A stretch of DNA of 50,000 nucleotides from Heyndrickxia oleronia. Its GTDB lineage: Bacteria; Bacillota; Bacilli; Bacillales; Bacillaceae_C. Under the pieces are notes generated by a model. It did not search any database and had not been told where the DNA came from. It saw only the letters and a list, made by a program, of their open reading frames with translations. The position numbers and the translations under genes are program-made. Every line of letters begins with the position of its first letter. The first letter of the stretch is position 1. Positions 11,114 through 20,226 of the stretch are shown here, in pieces. The stretch spans positions 40,001-90,000 of the forward strand of contig NZ_CP065424.1 of assembly GCF_017809215.1 (NCBI RefSeq), in the 5' to 3' direction.

Positions 11114-11992
11114 ATGGGTGTAAAAATCAATTCAATCGTGGGAAGAAAATCATATCAATGTGATCTTTTATTTAGAGTGATTGATATTATTAATAAAGAT
11201 GGCAAGGAAACAGCTATTTTATATGGTGAGGACTATCGATTAATCGCAGATGCTCCCTTTGAAGACTTAGTGATGATCGACTCTGAGGAAAGGTCGAAGA
11301 TTTCTAGGGAATTTCGTTCACTAGAAGCGCAATCCTTTGAACTATTCCAACAAGATATTGATTTATTACGACATAGACATGAATACAATGCAACAAATGG
11401 ATATAATCAAGATTTTAGCTATTTTCATATTCCAGGACGTGTTTTACATCTTGATGGGGATCCTAATTACCTAAAAAAATGTATCGATCTTTATGAAAAA
11501 ATAGGAATAAAAGTTTATGGAATCCACTGTTATGAAAAGGATATGCCAAATCAAATCGGGCCATTAATTGATAAGTATCGGCCGGATATTTTAGTGATAA
11601 CAGGACATGATTCCTATTCGAAATCAAAGGGGAAAAAGGCAGATATAAACGCATATAGACATTCTAAATATTTCGTTAAAACGGTGATTGAAGCAAGAAA
11701 AAAGGTACCCCATTTGGATCAATTAATTATTTTTGCAGGAGCATGCCAATCTCATTTTGAATCGTTAATTCAAGTGGGGGCTAATTTTGCAAGCTCCCCA
11801 CTAAGAGTTAATATTCATGCTCTTGATCCTGTTTATATAGTAGCTAAAATTAGTTATACATCCTTTATGGAACCAATAAATGTGTGGGATGTTTTACGTA
11901 ATACATTAACTGGTGAAAAGGGGTTGGGAGGAATTGAGACAAAAGGAGTCTTGCGCACGGGAATGCCATATAAGCCTGTCATGGAAGAATAG
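11114..11992 (+). CDS. yabG: Sporulation-specific protease YabG
   Basis: The 292-residue protein is a member of peptidase family U57. YabG cleaves coat proteins in the mother cell and is needed for mature coat cross-linking. The conserved core is visible (FHIPGRVLHLDGDPNYLKKC, DILVITGHDSY, IIFAGACQSHFESLIQVGANFASSPLRVNIHALDP). The start ATG has only a weak GGAGTTG ribosome site. It is monocistronic, behind a SigK-type promoter and before a terminator. Confidence 0.93.
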   Translation: MGVKINSIVGRKSYQCDLLFRVIDIINKDGKETAILYGEDYRLIADAPFEDLVMIDSEERSKISREFRSLEAQSFELFQQDIDLLRHRHEYNATNGYNQDFSYFHIPGRVLHLDGDPNYLKKCIDLYEKIGIKVYGIHCYEKDMPNQIGPLIDKYRPDILVITGHDSYSKSKGKKADINAYRHSKYFVKTVIEARKKVPHLDQLIIFAGACQSHFESLIQVGANFASSPLRVNIHALDPVYIVAKISYTSFMEPINVWDVLRNTLTGEKGLGGIETKGVLRTGMPYKPVMEE

Positions 11993-11998
11993 TAGGAG

Positions 11999-12034
11999 AA
12001 GGCTTCTAATGAATATTCATTAGAGCTTTTTTCT
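11999..12034 (+). terminator. Terminator after yabG
   Basis: The perfect palindrome TCTAATGAATATTCATTAGA is flanked by GGCT and GCTTTTTTC. Confidence 0.75.
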
Positions 12035-12318
12035 TATGAAAAAATATTAAATTTAATGCAGCTATCAAAGTTAATGAGTAGCCCCCTCTAATCATCTGCA
12101 AACGAACCTCATTTTTTTCTACGATAAATCAACATGACTCGAGCCTCTTCGATTTATTATATTTCATTTGAATAATGCGGAATTATACAAGGTAGACAAG
12201 GACTCTACGCCTTATTTATTAAGCAATTTTTAAATAATATACTTTATCTACATATTATTCAGTTTGTTGGTAAAACTAAATTTGTAAAAAAAACGGTCAT
12301 TTTGTTGAATGAAAAGTA
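12035..12318. other. Non-coding region upstream of the veg promoters
   Basis: No gene with a ribosome site is visible. A short dyad around CTCGAG (about 12124-12158) is present but has no obvious role. Confidence 0.4.
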
Positions 12319-12348
12319 TTGACAGTACATTCCTTTGACTGATAAAAT
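12319..12348 (+). promoter_or_regulatory. Upstream veg promoter candidate
   Basis: TTGACA (12319-12324) is followed after 18 bp by TAAAAT (12343-12348). B. subtilis veg has two tandem promoters, so a second site is plausible. Confidence 0.55.
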
Positions 12349-12361
12349 AAATAATTTATAT

Positions 12362-12390
12362 TTGACCTTTTTTACATATTGTGCTATACT
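12362..12390 (+). promoter_or_regulatory. Main veg promoter
   Basis: TTGACC (12362-12367) and TATACT (12385-12390) are separated by 17 bp with an AT-rich upstream region. The start would lie near 12397, just ahead of the GAGGTGGAG ribosome site. Confidence 0.85.
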
Positions 12391-12413
12391 AATACATAGT
12401 GAGGTGGAGCGAA

Positions 12414-12683
12414 ATGCCAAAGACATTAACTGACATTAAGAGATCCCTTGATTCAAATCTTGGAAAAAGATTAATGTTGAAAGCTAATGGTGGACGAAGA
12501 AAAACCATTGAACGTTCGGGTATTTTGGCAGAAACTTATCCATCAGTTTTTGTCATCGAATTAGATCAAGAGGAAAACTCATTTGAACGTGTTTCCTACA
12601 GCTATGCAGATGTGCTTACTGAAACGGTCCAATTAACCTTCTATGATGAAACAACAGGAAATATAGTATTAGGGCAGCAGTAG
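12414..12683 (+). CDS. veg: Veg protein
   Basis: The 89-residue protein has an SH3-like fold family assignment (DUF1021). The conserved sequence [19 protein letters not shown] and [21 protein letters not shown] identifies it. In B. subtilis Veg is very strongly expressed and stimulates biofilm matrix genes, apparently by antagonising SinR. ATG at 12414 follows GAGGTGGAGC; a longer frame from GTG at 12399 would include the ribosome site. The stop codon lies inside the terminator stem. Confidence 0.94.
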   Translation: MPKTLTDIKRSLDSNLGKRLMLKANGGRRKTIERSGILAETYPSVFVIELDQEENSFERVSYSYADVLTETVQLTFYDETTGNIVLGQQ

Positions 12684-12712
12684 ACAATGCGTTTACTGCT
12701 TTTTGTTTTTTT
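12676..12712 (+). terminator. Terminator after veg
   Basis: AGCAGTA (12676-12682, including part of the stop codon) pairs with TACTGCT (12694-12700). TTTTGTTTTTTT follows. Confidence 0.85.
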
Positions 12713-12748
12713 GCCCTTTTATACAGCGTTTATTTAAAATGAAATGAG

Positions 12749-12779
12749 TCGATAAATAGGCTTTTGCTTGAACATACTA
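12749..12779 (+). promoter_or_regulatory. SigG-type promoter of sspF
   Basis: TCGATA (12749-12754) and CATACTA (12773-12779), 18 bp apart, match the forespore SigG consensus (TGAATA, CATACTA), with a perfect -10. Forespore expression is expected for a small acid-soluble spore protein. Confidence 0.75.
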
Positions 12780-12811
12780 TGTATAAGGTATGTTTAAGGA
12801 GGTTATTCAAA

Positions 12812-12994
12812 GTGGGCAGAAGAAAAGGAATTATGTCTAATCAGCTAAAAGAAGAATTAGCTAAGGAATTAGGTTTTTATGATGTCGTTCAGCAAGAAGG
12901 ATGGGGCGGTATTAAGGCAAAGGATGCTGGAAATATGGTGAAGCGAGCGATAGAAATCGCGCAACAACAGCTTGCCAATAATCGACATTCCTAA
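12812..12994 (+). CDS. sspF: Small acid-soluble spore protein SspF
   Basis: This 60-residue alpha/beta-type SASP is identified by MGRRKGIMS at the start, [18 protein letters not shown] and [14 protein letters not shown]. Such proteins coat forespore DNA and protect it from damage. The start is GTG at 12812, 9 bases after AAGGAGG (12796-12802); the longer frame from 12764 would begin inside the promoter. The length is close to that of B. subtilis SspF (61). Confidence 0.93.
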   Translation: MGRRKGIMSNQLKEELAKELGFYDVVQQEGWGGIKAKDAGNMVKRAIEIAQQQLANNRHS

Positions 12995-13036
12995 TGACAG
13001 GTTCAAGCTCATGGAATAAAACAATTACATGCCGAA

Positions 13037-13066
13037 AAGACCGGGGCTATCTCTCGGTCTTTTTTA
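13037..13066 (+). terminator. Terminator after sspF
   Basis: The stem AAGACCG/CGGTCTT has an 11-base loop and is followed by TTTTTT. Confidence 0.9.
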
Positions 13067-13340
13067 ATATCTCTTAAGATTGAACGGTTCCATTAATCCT
13101 GATATCACTGATTATTAGTTTATAGACAATATATTTACAGATACATCTTCCATATATTCATTGATAGTGGTAAAATACAATATTTGTGAAGAGGTTATAT
13201 GGCAATTATTGTTTGTGGTAAAATAGTACAAACTTATAAGAACAGAGAAAGTACCTTAATATATTTGGAAAGCTTCCGAGCTTAACACCAGAAAGTACTT
13301 CAGTCAAAAATCAAATGTCGGATTAAAGTGGGTGAAACTG
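13067..13340. other. Intergenic region before ispE
   Basis: No established gene is present. Two near-copies of GTGGTAAAATA (around 13168 and 13216) resemble -10 regions but lack clear -35 boxes. A 28-codon frame (13199-13285) has AAGAGG four bases upstream and is described as a finding rather than called as a gene. Confidence 0.4.
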
Positions 13341-14207
13341 TTGACGATTTTTATTAAAGCACCGGCGAAAATAAATTTAACCTTAGATGTTTTAAATAAG
13401 CGTTCGGACGGATATCATGAAGTCGAAATGATTATGACGACAATCGATCTTTCTGACAGAATCGGATTGTCAGAAACAACAGACGGTGAGATTCGTATCA
13501 TTTCTCAAAATAGATTTGTTCCAGATGATCAACGTAACTTAGCATTTCAAGCAGCAAAGGTTCTTAAGGAGAAATTCCATATTAACCAAGGTGTTTCAAT
13601 TACTATTGATAAAATGATCCCGGTTGCTGCTGGTTTAGCTGGTGGAAGTAGTGATGCTGCTGCCACATTACGTGGTTTAAATAAACTTTGGAACTTGGGC
13701 TTAACTTTAGATGAAATTGCAGAGATTGGATCGGAAATCGGCTCTGATGTTTCGTTTTGTGTGTATGGTGGAACAGCCTTGGCAAAAGGAAGAGGAGAAA
13801 AAATAACTCACTTACCTGCACCGCCTAATTGCTGGGTTATTTTAGCAAAGCCATCCATTGGAGTATCGACGGCAGATGTTTATCGGAATCTAAATTTAGA
13901 ATCGATCCAACATCCGAATTCCCAAGCGATGATCCAAGCGATTCAACAAGGGAATTATCAATCGGTATGTAAGGAAATCGGGAATGCTTTAGAAAGTGTA
14001 ACATTGAAAATGCATCCAGAGGTACAACATATTAAAGAGCAAATGTTTAGGTTCGGTGCTGACGCTGTCCTAATGAGTGGGAGTGGACCAACTGTATTTG
14101 GTCTTGTTCAATACGATTCGCGCCTTCAACGAATATACAATGGCCTTAGAGGATTTTGTGATCAGGTTTTTGCAGTTCGAATGTTAGGTGACCGTTTTAC
14201 TAAATAG
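13341..14207 (+). CDS. ispE: 4-diphosphocytidyl-2-C-methyl-D-erythritol kinase
   Basis: This GHMP kinase phosphorylates CDP-ME in the MEP pathway for isoprenoid precursors. Visible are KAPAKINL at the N-terminus, the ATP-binding [19 protein letters not shown] (residues 94-112) and [10 protein letters not shown] near the C-terminus. TTG at 13341 is preferred to the in-frame GTG at 13332. It gives exactly the B. subtilis spacing before APAKINL and 289 residues, and has GTGGGTG 6 bases upstream. It stands alone between sspF and purR. Confidence 0.94.
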   Translation: MTIFIKAPAKINLTLDVLNKRSDGYHEVEMIMTTIDLSDRIGLSETTDGEIRIISQNRFVPDDQRNLAFQAAKVLKEKFHINQGVSITIDKMIPVAAGLAGGSSDAAATLRGLNKLWNLGLTLDEIAEIGSEIGSDVSFCVYGGTALAKGRGEKITHLPAPPNCWVILAKPSIGVSTADVYRNLNLESIQHPNSQAMIQAIQQGNYQSVCKEIGNALESVTLKMHPEVQHIKEQMFRFGADAVLMSGSGPTVFGLVQYDSRLQRIYNGLRGFCDQVFAVRMLGDRFTK

Positions 14208-14301
14208 AGGATTATTTTGAAAAGCAACGAACAATGTGTAAATTGAATGGTGCATCACCGCTTTTCCATATAGTTAATAGTTAGTTTTAGACTAATGGAC
14301 A

Positions 14302-14345
14302 TAATCCGTACATTGGTGATATATTATTAATAATTATTCGGGAAT
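14302..14345 (+). promoter_or_regulatory. Pair of PurBox-like operators upstream of purR
   Basis: TAATCCGTACATT (14302-14314, plus strand) and ATTCCCGAATAAT (minus strand, 14333-14345) each match the PurBox consensus AWWWCCGAACWWT at 11 of 13 positions by eye. They face each other with 18 bp between, close to the 16-17 bp known for paired PurBoxes. Autoregulation of purR is inferred. Confidence 0.5.
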
Positions 14346-14366
14346 TTATGTAAAGGGGGGTGTAAT

Positions 14367-15200
14367 ATGAAGTTTCGTCGTAGTGAAAGATTAATTGATA
14401 TGACACATTATTTACTTGAGCGCCCAAAGGAGCTAGTGTCGTTAACTTTCTTTTCTGAAAGATATGAGTCAGCGAAATCATCCATTAGCGAAGATTTAGC
14501 AATCATAAAGGAAACCTTTGAAAGGCAGGGAATAGGGACGCTTCAGACCATTCCCGGTGCAGCAGGTGGAGTAAAGTATATATCTCATATGAAAGAGGAA
14601 GCTGCTAGGGGAATAATTGCAGAGCTTTGCCAATTAATTGCAGACCCCGAAAGACTTCTGCCTGGCGGTTATTTATACTTAACTGATTTGATAGGAAACC
14701 CTCAAATCGTAAGTAAAGTTGGAAAGTTACTTGCTTCGTCATTTGCGAATAAAGATATAGATGTTATTATGACAGTAGCAACCAAAGGGATTCCTATTGC
14801 ACATGCAGCCGCGTCTTATTTAAATGTACCTGTCGTCATCGTTAGAAGAGATAGTAAAGTAACTGAAGGCTCAACAGTTAGTATTAATTATGTTTCTGGA
14901 TCCTCGAAAAGAATTCAGACGATGGTTCTTTCTAAAAGAAGCTTAAATGAGGGAGCAAGGGTTCTCATTGTTGATGACTTTATGAAAGCTGGGGGGACTG
15001 TTAATGGTATGGTGAATCTTTTAGAAGAGTTTAATGCTACATTAGCAGGGATTGCCGTTCTATTAGAGTCTGAGGAAGCAGAAGAAAGATTAGTGGATGA
15101 TTATGTATCATTGGTTAAACTAATGGATGTAGATGTGAAAGAGAAAAAGATCAGAGTGGTAGAGGGAAATTACTTTTTACAATCCAAGGGGGATATTTAA
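14367..15200 (+). CDS. purR: Purine operon repressor PurR
   Basis: The 277-residue protein has an N-terminal winged-helix domain (residues 1-74, [20 protein letters not shown]) and a C-terminal phosphoribosyltransferase-like domain. The latter's PRPP-binding loop is visible ([16 protein letters not shown], about residues 199-214). PurR represses purine genes; PRPP relieves repression and (p)ppGpp strengthens it. ATG follows AAAGGGGGGTG. The stop overlaps the ridA start by one base, so the pair forms an operon. Confidence 0.95.
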   Translation: MKFRRSERLIDMTHYLLERPKELVSLTFFSERYESAKSSISEDLAIIKETFERQGIGTLQTIPGAAGGVKYISHMKEEAARGIIAELCQLIADPERLLPGGYLYLTDLIGNPQIVSKVGKLLASSFANKDIDVIMTVATKGIPIAHAAASYLNVPVVIVRRDSKVTEGSTVSINYVSGSSKRIQTMVLSKRSLNEGARVLIVDDFMKAGGTVNGMVNLLEEFNATLAGIAVLLESEEAEERLVDDYVSLVKLMDVDVKEKKIRVVEGNYFLQSKGDI

Positions 15201-15574
15201 TGAGAGTCGTATCTACAAAAAAAGCGCCGGCAGCAATCGGACCATATTCACAAGGAATTGTCGTAAATAATGTTTTTTATAGTTCTGGTCAAATCCCTTT
15301 AACTGAAGAAGGGACACTTATTTCTGATGATATAAAAGAACAAACACATCAAGTATTTAAAAATATTAAAGCTGTATTACATGAAGCAGGCGCCTCTTTA
15401 GAGACAGTTGTGAAAGCCACCGTATTTATAAAAAATATGGATGATTTTTCAATTATTAATGAAATTTATGGAGAATATTTTTCTGAGCATAAGCCAGCAA
15501 GATCCTGTGTAGAAGTATCCAGACTTCCTAAGGACGTTCAAATAGAAATAGAGGTTATTGCATTAGTTAAATAA
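15200..15574 (+). CDS. ridA: RidA-family enamine/imine deaminase (YabJ)
   Basis: The 124-residue trimeric protein hydrolyses reactive 2-aminoacrylate-type imines. Family motifs: [15 protein letters not shown], and the C-terminal [22 protein letters not shown] with the substrate-binding arginine. It is co-transcribed with purR; a rho-independent terminator follows. B. subtilis YabJ was also proposed to assist purine repression. Confidence 0.95.
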   Translation: MRVVSTKKAPAAIGPYSQGIVVNNVFYSSGQIPLTEEGTLISDDIKEQTHQVFKNIKAVLHEAGASLETVVKATVFIKNMDDFSIINEIYGEYFSEHKPARSCVEVSRLPKDVQIEIEVIALVK

Positions 15575-15581
15575 GCATTTA

Positions 15582-15610
15582 AAAGACTGTCACTTGATAG
15601 TCTTTTTTTT
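15582..15610 (+). terminator. Terminator after ridA
   Basis: The stem AAAGACT/AGTCTTT has a 10-base loop and is followed by TTTTTTTT. Confidence 0.85.
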
Positions 15611-15621
15611 GTACTGCACTC

Positions 15622-15797
15622 CAACATTTTCTATTTAGGTAAAGCCTTAACTAATAATAAAAAAGTTGAAGACTGTCACCCTCCTTCATTTCTTTAGGGC
15701 TACGAAATTTTATAAGAATAGCTAAAGGGGATTTATTAAGTGTAAAGTTCGACAGTAGGGCTTTTACATAACAACAACTATAGGAAAACAGCATTAT
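15622..15797 (+). repeat. Diverged copy of the two-module intergenic repeat (ridA-spoVG)
   Basis: The right half matches the array units at 29240-29915 well: GTGTAAAGTTCGACAGTAGG, GCTTTTACATAACAACAACT, then GGAAAACAG. The left module is strongly decayed (CTAACTAATAATAAAAAAG, CTCCTTCATTTC). It starts about 10 bases after the ridA terminator. Confidence 0.65.
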
Positions 15798-16017
15798 TTT
15801 TGTGATAAGAATATAGTAAAGTGATTTCTTTCAAAATAAGCCTGTTTTTGGTTCCAACTTTCTCTTATGTATACACCTGAGTAGGAGAGTATTACTGCAA
15901 AAGTTTTAAAAATACGTATATTTTGATTTCTGTTGGTAAATAAATGATTAATATATGATTTGATTTACTAAGAAATACAAGAGTCCTATTAATTATTTAA
16001 AAAATTTTACAATTTAA

Positions 16018-16044
16018 GAAGGAATATATCAAAATCTGTTGAAT
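16018..16044 (+). promoter_or_regulatory. SigH-type promoter of spoVG
   Basis: GAAGGAATA (16018-16026) and GTTGAAT (16038-16044), 11 bp apart, fit the SigH consensus RNAGGAWWW-11/12-RNNGAAT. The B. subtilis spoVG promoter is a classic SigH target. Confidence 0.85.
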
Positions 16045-16086
16045 ACTTTAACTAGATTCTATCTATGCAAAAAGGTGGTGAATAGG

Positions 16087-16380
16087 ATGGAAGTAACAGA
16101 TGTAAGATTACGCCGTGTTAATACAGAGGGGCGAATGAGAGCGATTGCTTCTATTACATTGGATAATGAATTTGTTGTTCACGATATCCGAGTAATTGAT
16201 GGGAATAATGGATTATTTGTCGCAATGCCAAGTAAACGCACTCCAGATGGAGAGTTTAGAGATATTGCTCATCCAATTAATTCCAATACTAGAAGCAAAA
16301 TTCAAGAATCTGTATTGGCGGAGTATCACCGATTAGGAGAGTTAGAGGAAGTCGAGTTTGAAGAAGCCGGAGCTTCCTAA
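16087..16380 (+). CDS. spoVG: Septation and gene-regulation protein SpoVG
   Basis: The 97-residue protein is the same length as in B. subtilis. [42 protein letters not shown] and RSKIQ identify it. SpoVG is a small nucleic-acid-binding protein that affects asymmetric septation and cortex formation during sporulation. ATG at 16087 has AGGTGG upstream; the longer open frame from 16039 starts inside the promoter and is not used. It is monocistronic with its own terminator. Confidence 0.96.
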   Translation: MEVTDVRLRRVNTEGRMRAIASITLDNEFVVHDIRVIDGNNGLFVAMPSKRTPDGEFRDIAHPINSNTRSKIQESVLAEYHRLGELEEVEFEEAGAS

Positions 16381-16395
16381 TAGAATAAAAGCAGC

Positions 16396-16429
16396 AAGAG
16401 CCTACTCCAAGAAGTAAGGCTCTTTTTTT
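16396..16429 (+). terminator. Terminator after spoVG
   Basis: AAGAGCCTACT pairs with AGTAAGGCTCTT with one bulge and is followed by TTTTTTT. Confidence 0.9.
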
Positions 16430-16430
16430 C

Positions 16431-16595
16431 GGCTCTTTTTCTCAAAAATTATTTTTATTTAGTTAAAGTTTGAATTTATAAAATAGATTAAAGCCCCCTT
16501 CATTTCCACTTCATAAGAACCATTGAAGCGCGTTTATAGGTGTTACAGCGGGTAAGTAGGGATTTTATAAAAGCAAAATCTTTCGAAAACCTACC
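16431..16595 (+). repeat. Diverged copy of the two-module intergenic repeat (spoVG-glmU)
   Basis: It begins GGCTCTTTTTCTCAAA, directly after the T-run of the spoVG terminator. It continues with a CCTTCATTTCCACT segment and ends with GGTGTTACAGCGGGTAAGTAG, GGATTTTATAAAAGC and CGAAAAC. The order of segments is that of the array units near 29.2-29.9 kb, but the inverted repeats are partly decayed. Confidence 0.65.
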
Positions 16596-16743
16596 TTTTT
16601 TATACATACATGACGGTTATATGAAATAAGAAAATATTCACATATAGTTGACAAATCTATGTATATCTTCAGCTTACCTTGAAATCATACGTAAATTACG
16701 TTATATTTTGTTATGGATAAAAAGGTTTATTGGGGGACCAAAT

Positions 16744-18117
16744 ATGACTAATCGATTTGCTGTTGTTTTAGCTGCAGGCCAAGGAACTCGCATGAAGTCA
16801 AAGCTTTATAAGGTACTTCATCCTGTATGTGGAAAGCCAATGGTTGAACATGTAGTCGATCAAATTGGGAAACTACATGTCAATAAAATGGTGACAATTA
16901 TCGGTCACGGAGCTGAATTAGTAAAAGCTAAATTAGATGGGAAAACATCTTTTGCGTTACAAGAACAACAACTTGGAACGGCTCACGCGGTGATGCAAGC
17001 CGATAGTGAATTGGCCAATGAAAAGGGAGTTACACTGGTAGTATGTGGTGATACACCTCTGATTCAAGCTGAGACAATGGAAGCGCTAATGAAACATCAT
17101 GTCGAACAAAAGGCAAAGGCAACTATTTTAACAGCATACACAGATCAACCAGAAGGATACGGGCGTATCATTCGAAATGATGAAGGATTTGTTGAGAGAA
17201 TCGTTGAACATAAAGATGCGACTGAAGAAGAAAGAACGATAAACGAAATAAATACAGGCGTATTCTGTTTTGACAATAAAGAATTATTTAAAGCATTAAA
17301 GCAAGTCTCTAATGATAATGCACAAGGTGAATATTATTTACCAGACGTTATTGAAATATTAAAAGCACAAGGTGAAGTAATTTCAGCCTATCAAACAAAA
17401 GATATGGATGAAACATTAGGCGTGAATGATCGAATTGCACTTTCGAAAGCAGAAAAGATAATGAGAAAGCGCATTAATGAACACCATATGAGAAATGGTG
17501 TTTCCCTTATTGACCCGGAACAAACCTATATTGAAACGGATGTAGTAATTGGGGAAGATACAGTTATTTATCCTGGTGTATTTATTTCAGGAGAGACCCA
17601 AATTGGCGAAGATTGTATTATAGGCCCAAATTCAGAAATTAAAGACTGCGTAATTGGTCATCAAACTACTATACGACAATCGGTCACGCATAATAGCTTG
17701 ATTGGGTCAAAAGTTCAAGTTGGTCCATTCGCACATATTCGACCAGATTCAAAAATTGAAGATGAAGTGAAGATTGGTAATTTCGTGGAAATTAAGAAGA
17801 CCCATTTCGGTAAAGGAAGTAAGGCATCTCACTTAAGTTATATTGGAGATGCAGAAGTTGGATCTAATGTAAATATTGGATGTGGCTCTATTACTGTGAA
17901 CTATGATGGGAAAAATAAATATTTAACTAAAATAGAAGATGATGTGTTCATAGGATGTAATTCTAATTTAGTAGCCCCTGTGACAATTGGAAAAAGTGCT
18001 TATATAGCAGCAGGCTCTACGATTACAGAGGACGTTCCAGGCGAAGCATTATCTATTGCACGTGCACGACAAGTGAATAAAGAAAACTATGTAAATAAAC
18101 TAAAACACAATCAATAA
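16744..18117 (+). CDS. glmU: Bifunctional N-acetylglucosamine-1-phosphate uridyltransferase / glucosamine-1-phosphate acetyltransferase
   Basis: The 457-residue enzyme makes UDP-GlcNAc for peptidoglycan. The N-terminal pyrophosphorylase domain shows [21 protein letters not shown] (residues 7-27); the C-terminal left-handed beta helix (from about 252) has hexapeptide repeats and the acetyltransferase signature [19 protein letters not shown] at 16744 follows GGGGGACC. A longer open frame from 16648 lacks a ribosome site and has a non-conserved N-terminus. It is followed by prs after 13 bases. Confidence 0.95.
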   Translation: MTNRFAVVLAAGQGTRMKSKLYKVLHPVCGKPMVEHVVDQIGKLHVNKMVTIIGHGAELVKAKLDGKTSFALQEQQLGTAHAVMQADSELANEKGVTLVVCGDTPLIQAETMEALMKHHVEQKAKATILTAYTDQPEGYGRIIRNDEGFVERIVEHKDATEEERTINEINTGVFCFDNKELFKALKQVSNDNAQGEYYLPDVIEILKAQGEVISAYQTKDMDETLGVNDRIALSKAEKIMRKRINEHHMRNGVSLIDPEQTYIETDVVIGEDTVIYPGVFISGETQIGEDCIIGPNSEIKDCVIGHQTTIRQSVTHNSLIGSKVQVGPFAHIRPDSKIEDEVKIGNFVEIKKTHFGKGSKASHLSYIGDAEVGSNVNIGCGSITVNYDGKNKYLTKIEDDVFIGCNSNLVAPVTIGKSAYIAAGSTITEDVPGEALSIARARQVNKENYVNKLKHNQ

Positions 18118-18130
18118 TTGGAGGTCCATC

Positions 18131-19087
18131 ATGTCGAACCAGTATCTCGATCCTAACTTGAAAATATTTAGTCTAAATTCAAACCATAAATTAGCAGAAG
18201 AAATTGCAAAAGTTGTTGGAGTAGAACTTGGAAAATGCTCTGTTACAAGATTTAGTGACGGGGAAATTCAAATCAATATTGAAGAAAGTATTCGTGGGTG
18301 TGATGTATATGTGGTACAACCAACGAGTGCTCCTGTTAATGAAAGCTTGATGGAACTTCTAATCATGATTGACGCACTAAAACGTGCATCTGCTAAAACG
18401 ATTAATATTGTTATGCCGTATTATGGATATGCACGACAAGATCGTAAAGCAAGAGCAAGGGAACCTATTACTGCGAAGTTAGTAGCAAACTTAATTGAAA
18501 CTGCTGGAGCAACAAGAGTAATTACATTAGATTTACATGCTCCACAAATTCAAGGATTTTTTGATATTCCAATTGATCACTTAATGGGTGTACCTATTTT
18601 AGCTGATTACTTTAAAAAGAAGAACTTTAATGATGAAATTGTGATTGTTTCCCCAGATCATGGCGGTGTGACACGTGCGCGTAAAATGGCAGAACGTCTA
18701 AAGGCACCTATTGCCATTATTGACAAACGTCGACCAAGACCAAATGTTGCTGAGGTTATGAATATAGTTGGGAATATCGAAGGGAAAATCGCTATTTTAA
18801 TTGATGATATTATTGATACTGCTGGAACCATTACTTTAGCTGCTAATGCTTTAGTTGAAAATGGGGCAAAAGAGGTATACGCGAGTTGTACTCACCCAGT
18901 TCTTTCCGGTCCGGCAATCGAGCGAATTGATAATTCAAAAATTAAAGAACTTGTTGTGACCAATTCTATCGCTTTAGCTGAAGAGAAAAAATCTGACAAA
19001 GTGGTAGAGCTTTCGATCGCACCTTTACTTGGAGAAGCAATTATCCGAGTTCATGAGGAGCTATCAGTAAGTACATTATTTGATTGA
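18131..19087 (+). CDS. prs: Ribose-phosphate pyrophosphokinase
   Basis: The 318-residue class I enzyme converts ribose-5-phosphate and ATP to PRPP, the precursor for purines, pyrimidines, histidine and tryptophan. Visible are [33 protein letters not shown], the H-containing [12 protein letters not shown] and the PRPP loop [18 protein letters not shown] lies 8 bases before ATG. It is co-transcribed with glmU and ended by a terminator. Confidence 0.96.
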   Translation: MSNQYLDPNLKIFSLNSNHKLAEEIAKVVGVELGKCSVTRFSDGEIQINIEESIRGCDVYVVQPTSAPVNESLMELLIMIDALKRASAKTINIVMPYYGYARQDRKARAREPITAKLVANLIETAGATRVITLDLHAPQIQGFFDIPIDHLMGVPILADYFKKKNFNDEIVIVSPDHGGVTRARKMAERLKAPIAIIDKRRPRPNVAEVMNIVGNIEGKIAILIDDIIDTAGTITLAANALVENGAKEVYASCTHPVLSGPAIERIDNSKIKELVVTNSIALAEEKKSDKVVELSIAPLLGEAIIRVHEELSVSTLFD

Positions 19088-19097
19088 TAAATTTTGA

Positions 19098-19128
19098 AAA
19101 GGGACTTTTAAACGGTCTCTTTTTTTTG
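19098..19128 (+). terminator. Terminator after prs
   Basis: The stem AAGGGACT/GGTCTCTT contains wobble pairs and is followed by TTTTTTT. Confidence 0.75.
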
Positions 19129-19149
19129 TCCTTGTACCTCTTTGATTAA

Positions 19150-19343
19150 GGCTGTTTTCGTATAGTTTTTGTTTTTGTTTTTGTAAGAGCCCAACTGCCG
19201 GCTTTTACACCTAATAATGATTAAATCAGTCCTTATGAAGATTGCAGCTCTTTCTCAGAGAAATGAAGAGTGTAGTGGTCTTCAGCCGATAGTTATTAGT
19301 TAAAACTTGTCTCAAATAGTGAACAATGCTTGAGAAAAGAACC
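19150..19343 (-). repeat. Full-length diverged copy of the two-module intergenic repeat, reverse orientation
   Basis: Read on the minus strand it follows an array unit from end to end: GGTTCTTTTCTCAA at the start, then a CTGAGAAAGAGCTGCAA segment, GTGTAAAAGCCGGCAGTTGG, and CTATACGAAAACAGCC at the end. It measures about 194 bp, compared with 190-193 bp for array units. It fills the space between the prs terminator and the ctc promoter. Confidence 0.75.
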
Positions 19344-19352
19344 TTGATTAAT

Positions 19353-19379
19353 GTTTAGATCTCCTTCGATTTGGGGAAT
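19353..19379 (+). promoter_or_regulatory. SigB-like promoter of ctc
   Basis: GTTTAG (19353-19358) and GGGAAT (19374-19379), 15 bp apart, resemble the general-stress SigB consensus (GTTTAA, GGGWAT). B. subtilis ctc is a known SigB target. Confidence 0.6.
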
Positions 19380-19424
19380 GATAAATTAGAGACTCTTTAC
19401 ATATATCTAAGGAGGTAATGGGAT

Positions 19425-20060
19425 ATGGCAACAACTCTAAATGCCAAAAAACGTGAGACAAAACAACATTCTGAATTAAAAAAACTTAGAGATTTAGGTA
19501 ACATACCTGGAGTGATCTATGGATATAAGACGGAAAATAAATCTATTTTTGTAAGTGGAATTGACTTTTTAAAGGTAATAAAAGAAGTGGGGAGAAACGG
19601 TGTTATCTCTCTTAATGTGGATGGAGACAAACAAAATGTTGTTTTAAGTGAATTTCAGGAAGATAGCCTTAAAAAGGAACTTCTTCATATCGATTTTAAA
19701 GCTGTGGACCTATCAGCTGAAATGGAAGCAGATGTGAAGGTTGAATTAGTAGGAGATAGTATAGGTGTAAAAGATGGTGGTGTTTTACAACAAGCAGTAC
19801 ATGAATTAACGGTGTCTGCAAAACCTAATGATATACCAGATGTTATACAAGTCGATGTTTCCTCTCTCCAAGTTGGTGATACATTAACCGTTTCAGAGAT
19901 AAGGAATAAATTCTCTTATCAAATTATGCAAGAGGATGAACTAACCATCGCTTCTATATTGGCTCCTCGACAAGAGGAGGAAATTAGTACCGGAGAAGAA
20001 CAAGAACCTGGAATGCCTGATAATGTAGAAGGAAGAGAAACAAGTCCAGAAGGCGAATAA
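19425..20060 (+). CDS. ctc: General stress protein Ctc, ribosomal protein L25 family
   Basis: The 211-residue protein is the long (TL5/Ctc) form of L25. An N-terminal 5S-rRNA-binding domain (residues 1-90, with KRETKQHSELKKLRDLGNIPGVIYG) is followed by a C-terminal beta domain and an acidic tail rich in E and G. It binds 5S rRNA in the 50S subunit and is induced by stress in B. subtilis. ATG follows AAGGAGG at good spacing. It is monocistronic, with a SigB-like promoter and its own terminator. Confidence 0.94.
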   Translation: MATTLNAKKRETKQHSELKKLRDLGNIPGVIYGYKTENKSIFVSGIDFLKVIKEVGRNGVISLNVDGDKQNVVLSEFQEDSLKKELLHIDFKAVDLSAEMEADVKVELVGDSIGVKDGGVLQQAVHELTVSAKPNDIPDVIQVDVSSLQVGDTLTVSEIRNKFSYQIMQEDELTIASILAPRQEEEISTGEEQEPGMPDNVEGRETSPEGE

Positions 20061-20068
20061 ATCATGTA

Positions 20069-20095
20069 GACGTAACCAAGGGGTTGCGTCTTTTT
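20069..20095 (+). terminator. Terminator after ctc
   Basis: The stem GACGTAACC/GGTTGCGTC is followed by TTTTT. Confidence 0.9.
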
Positions 20096-20226
20096 AAACT
20101 TTAGACACTTTCCTTTATACAAACATCGTATAATAGTATAAGGAATGAATTTGTAAGTGTAATGTTACTTATTTAACATACAGGTGTTACCTATTTATGT
20201 GGTATAGTAAAATTGAGGTGTAATTA

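Noticed and set aside
16039..16086. Longer SpoVG N-terminus from TTG at 16039
   Set aside because: The codon lies in the SigH -10 region, so it is upstream of the transcript start; ATG at 16087 gives the conserved protein.
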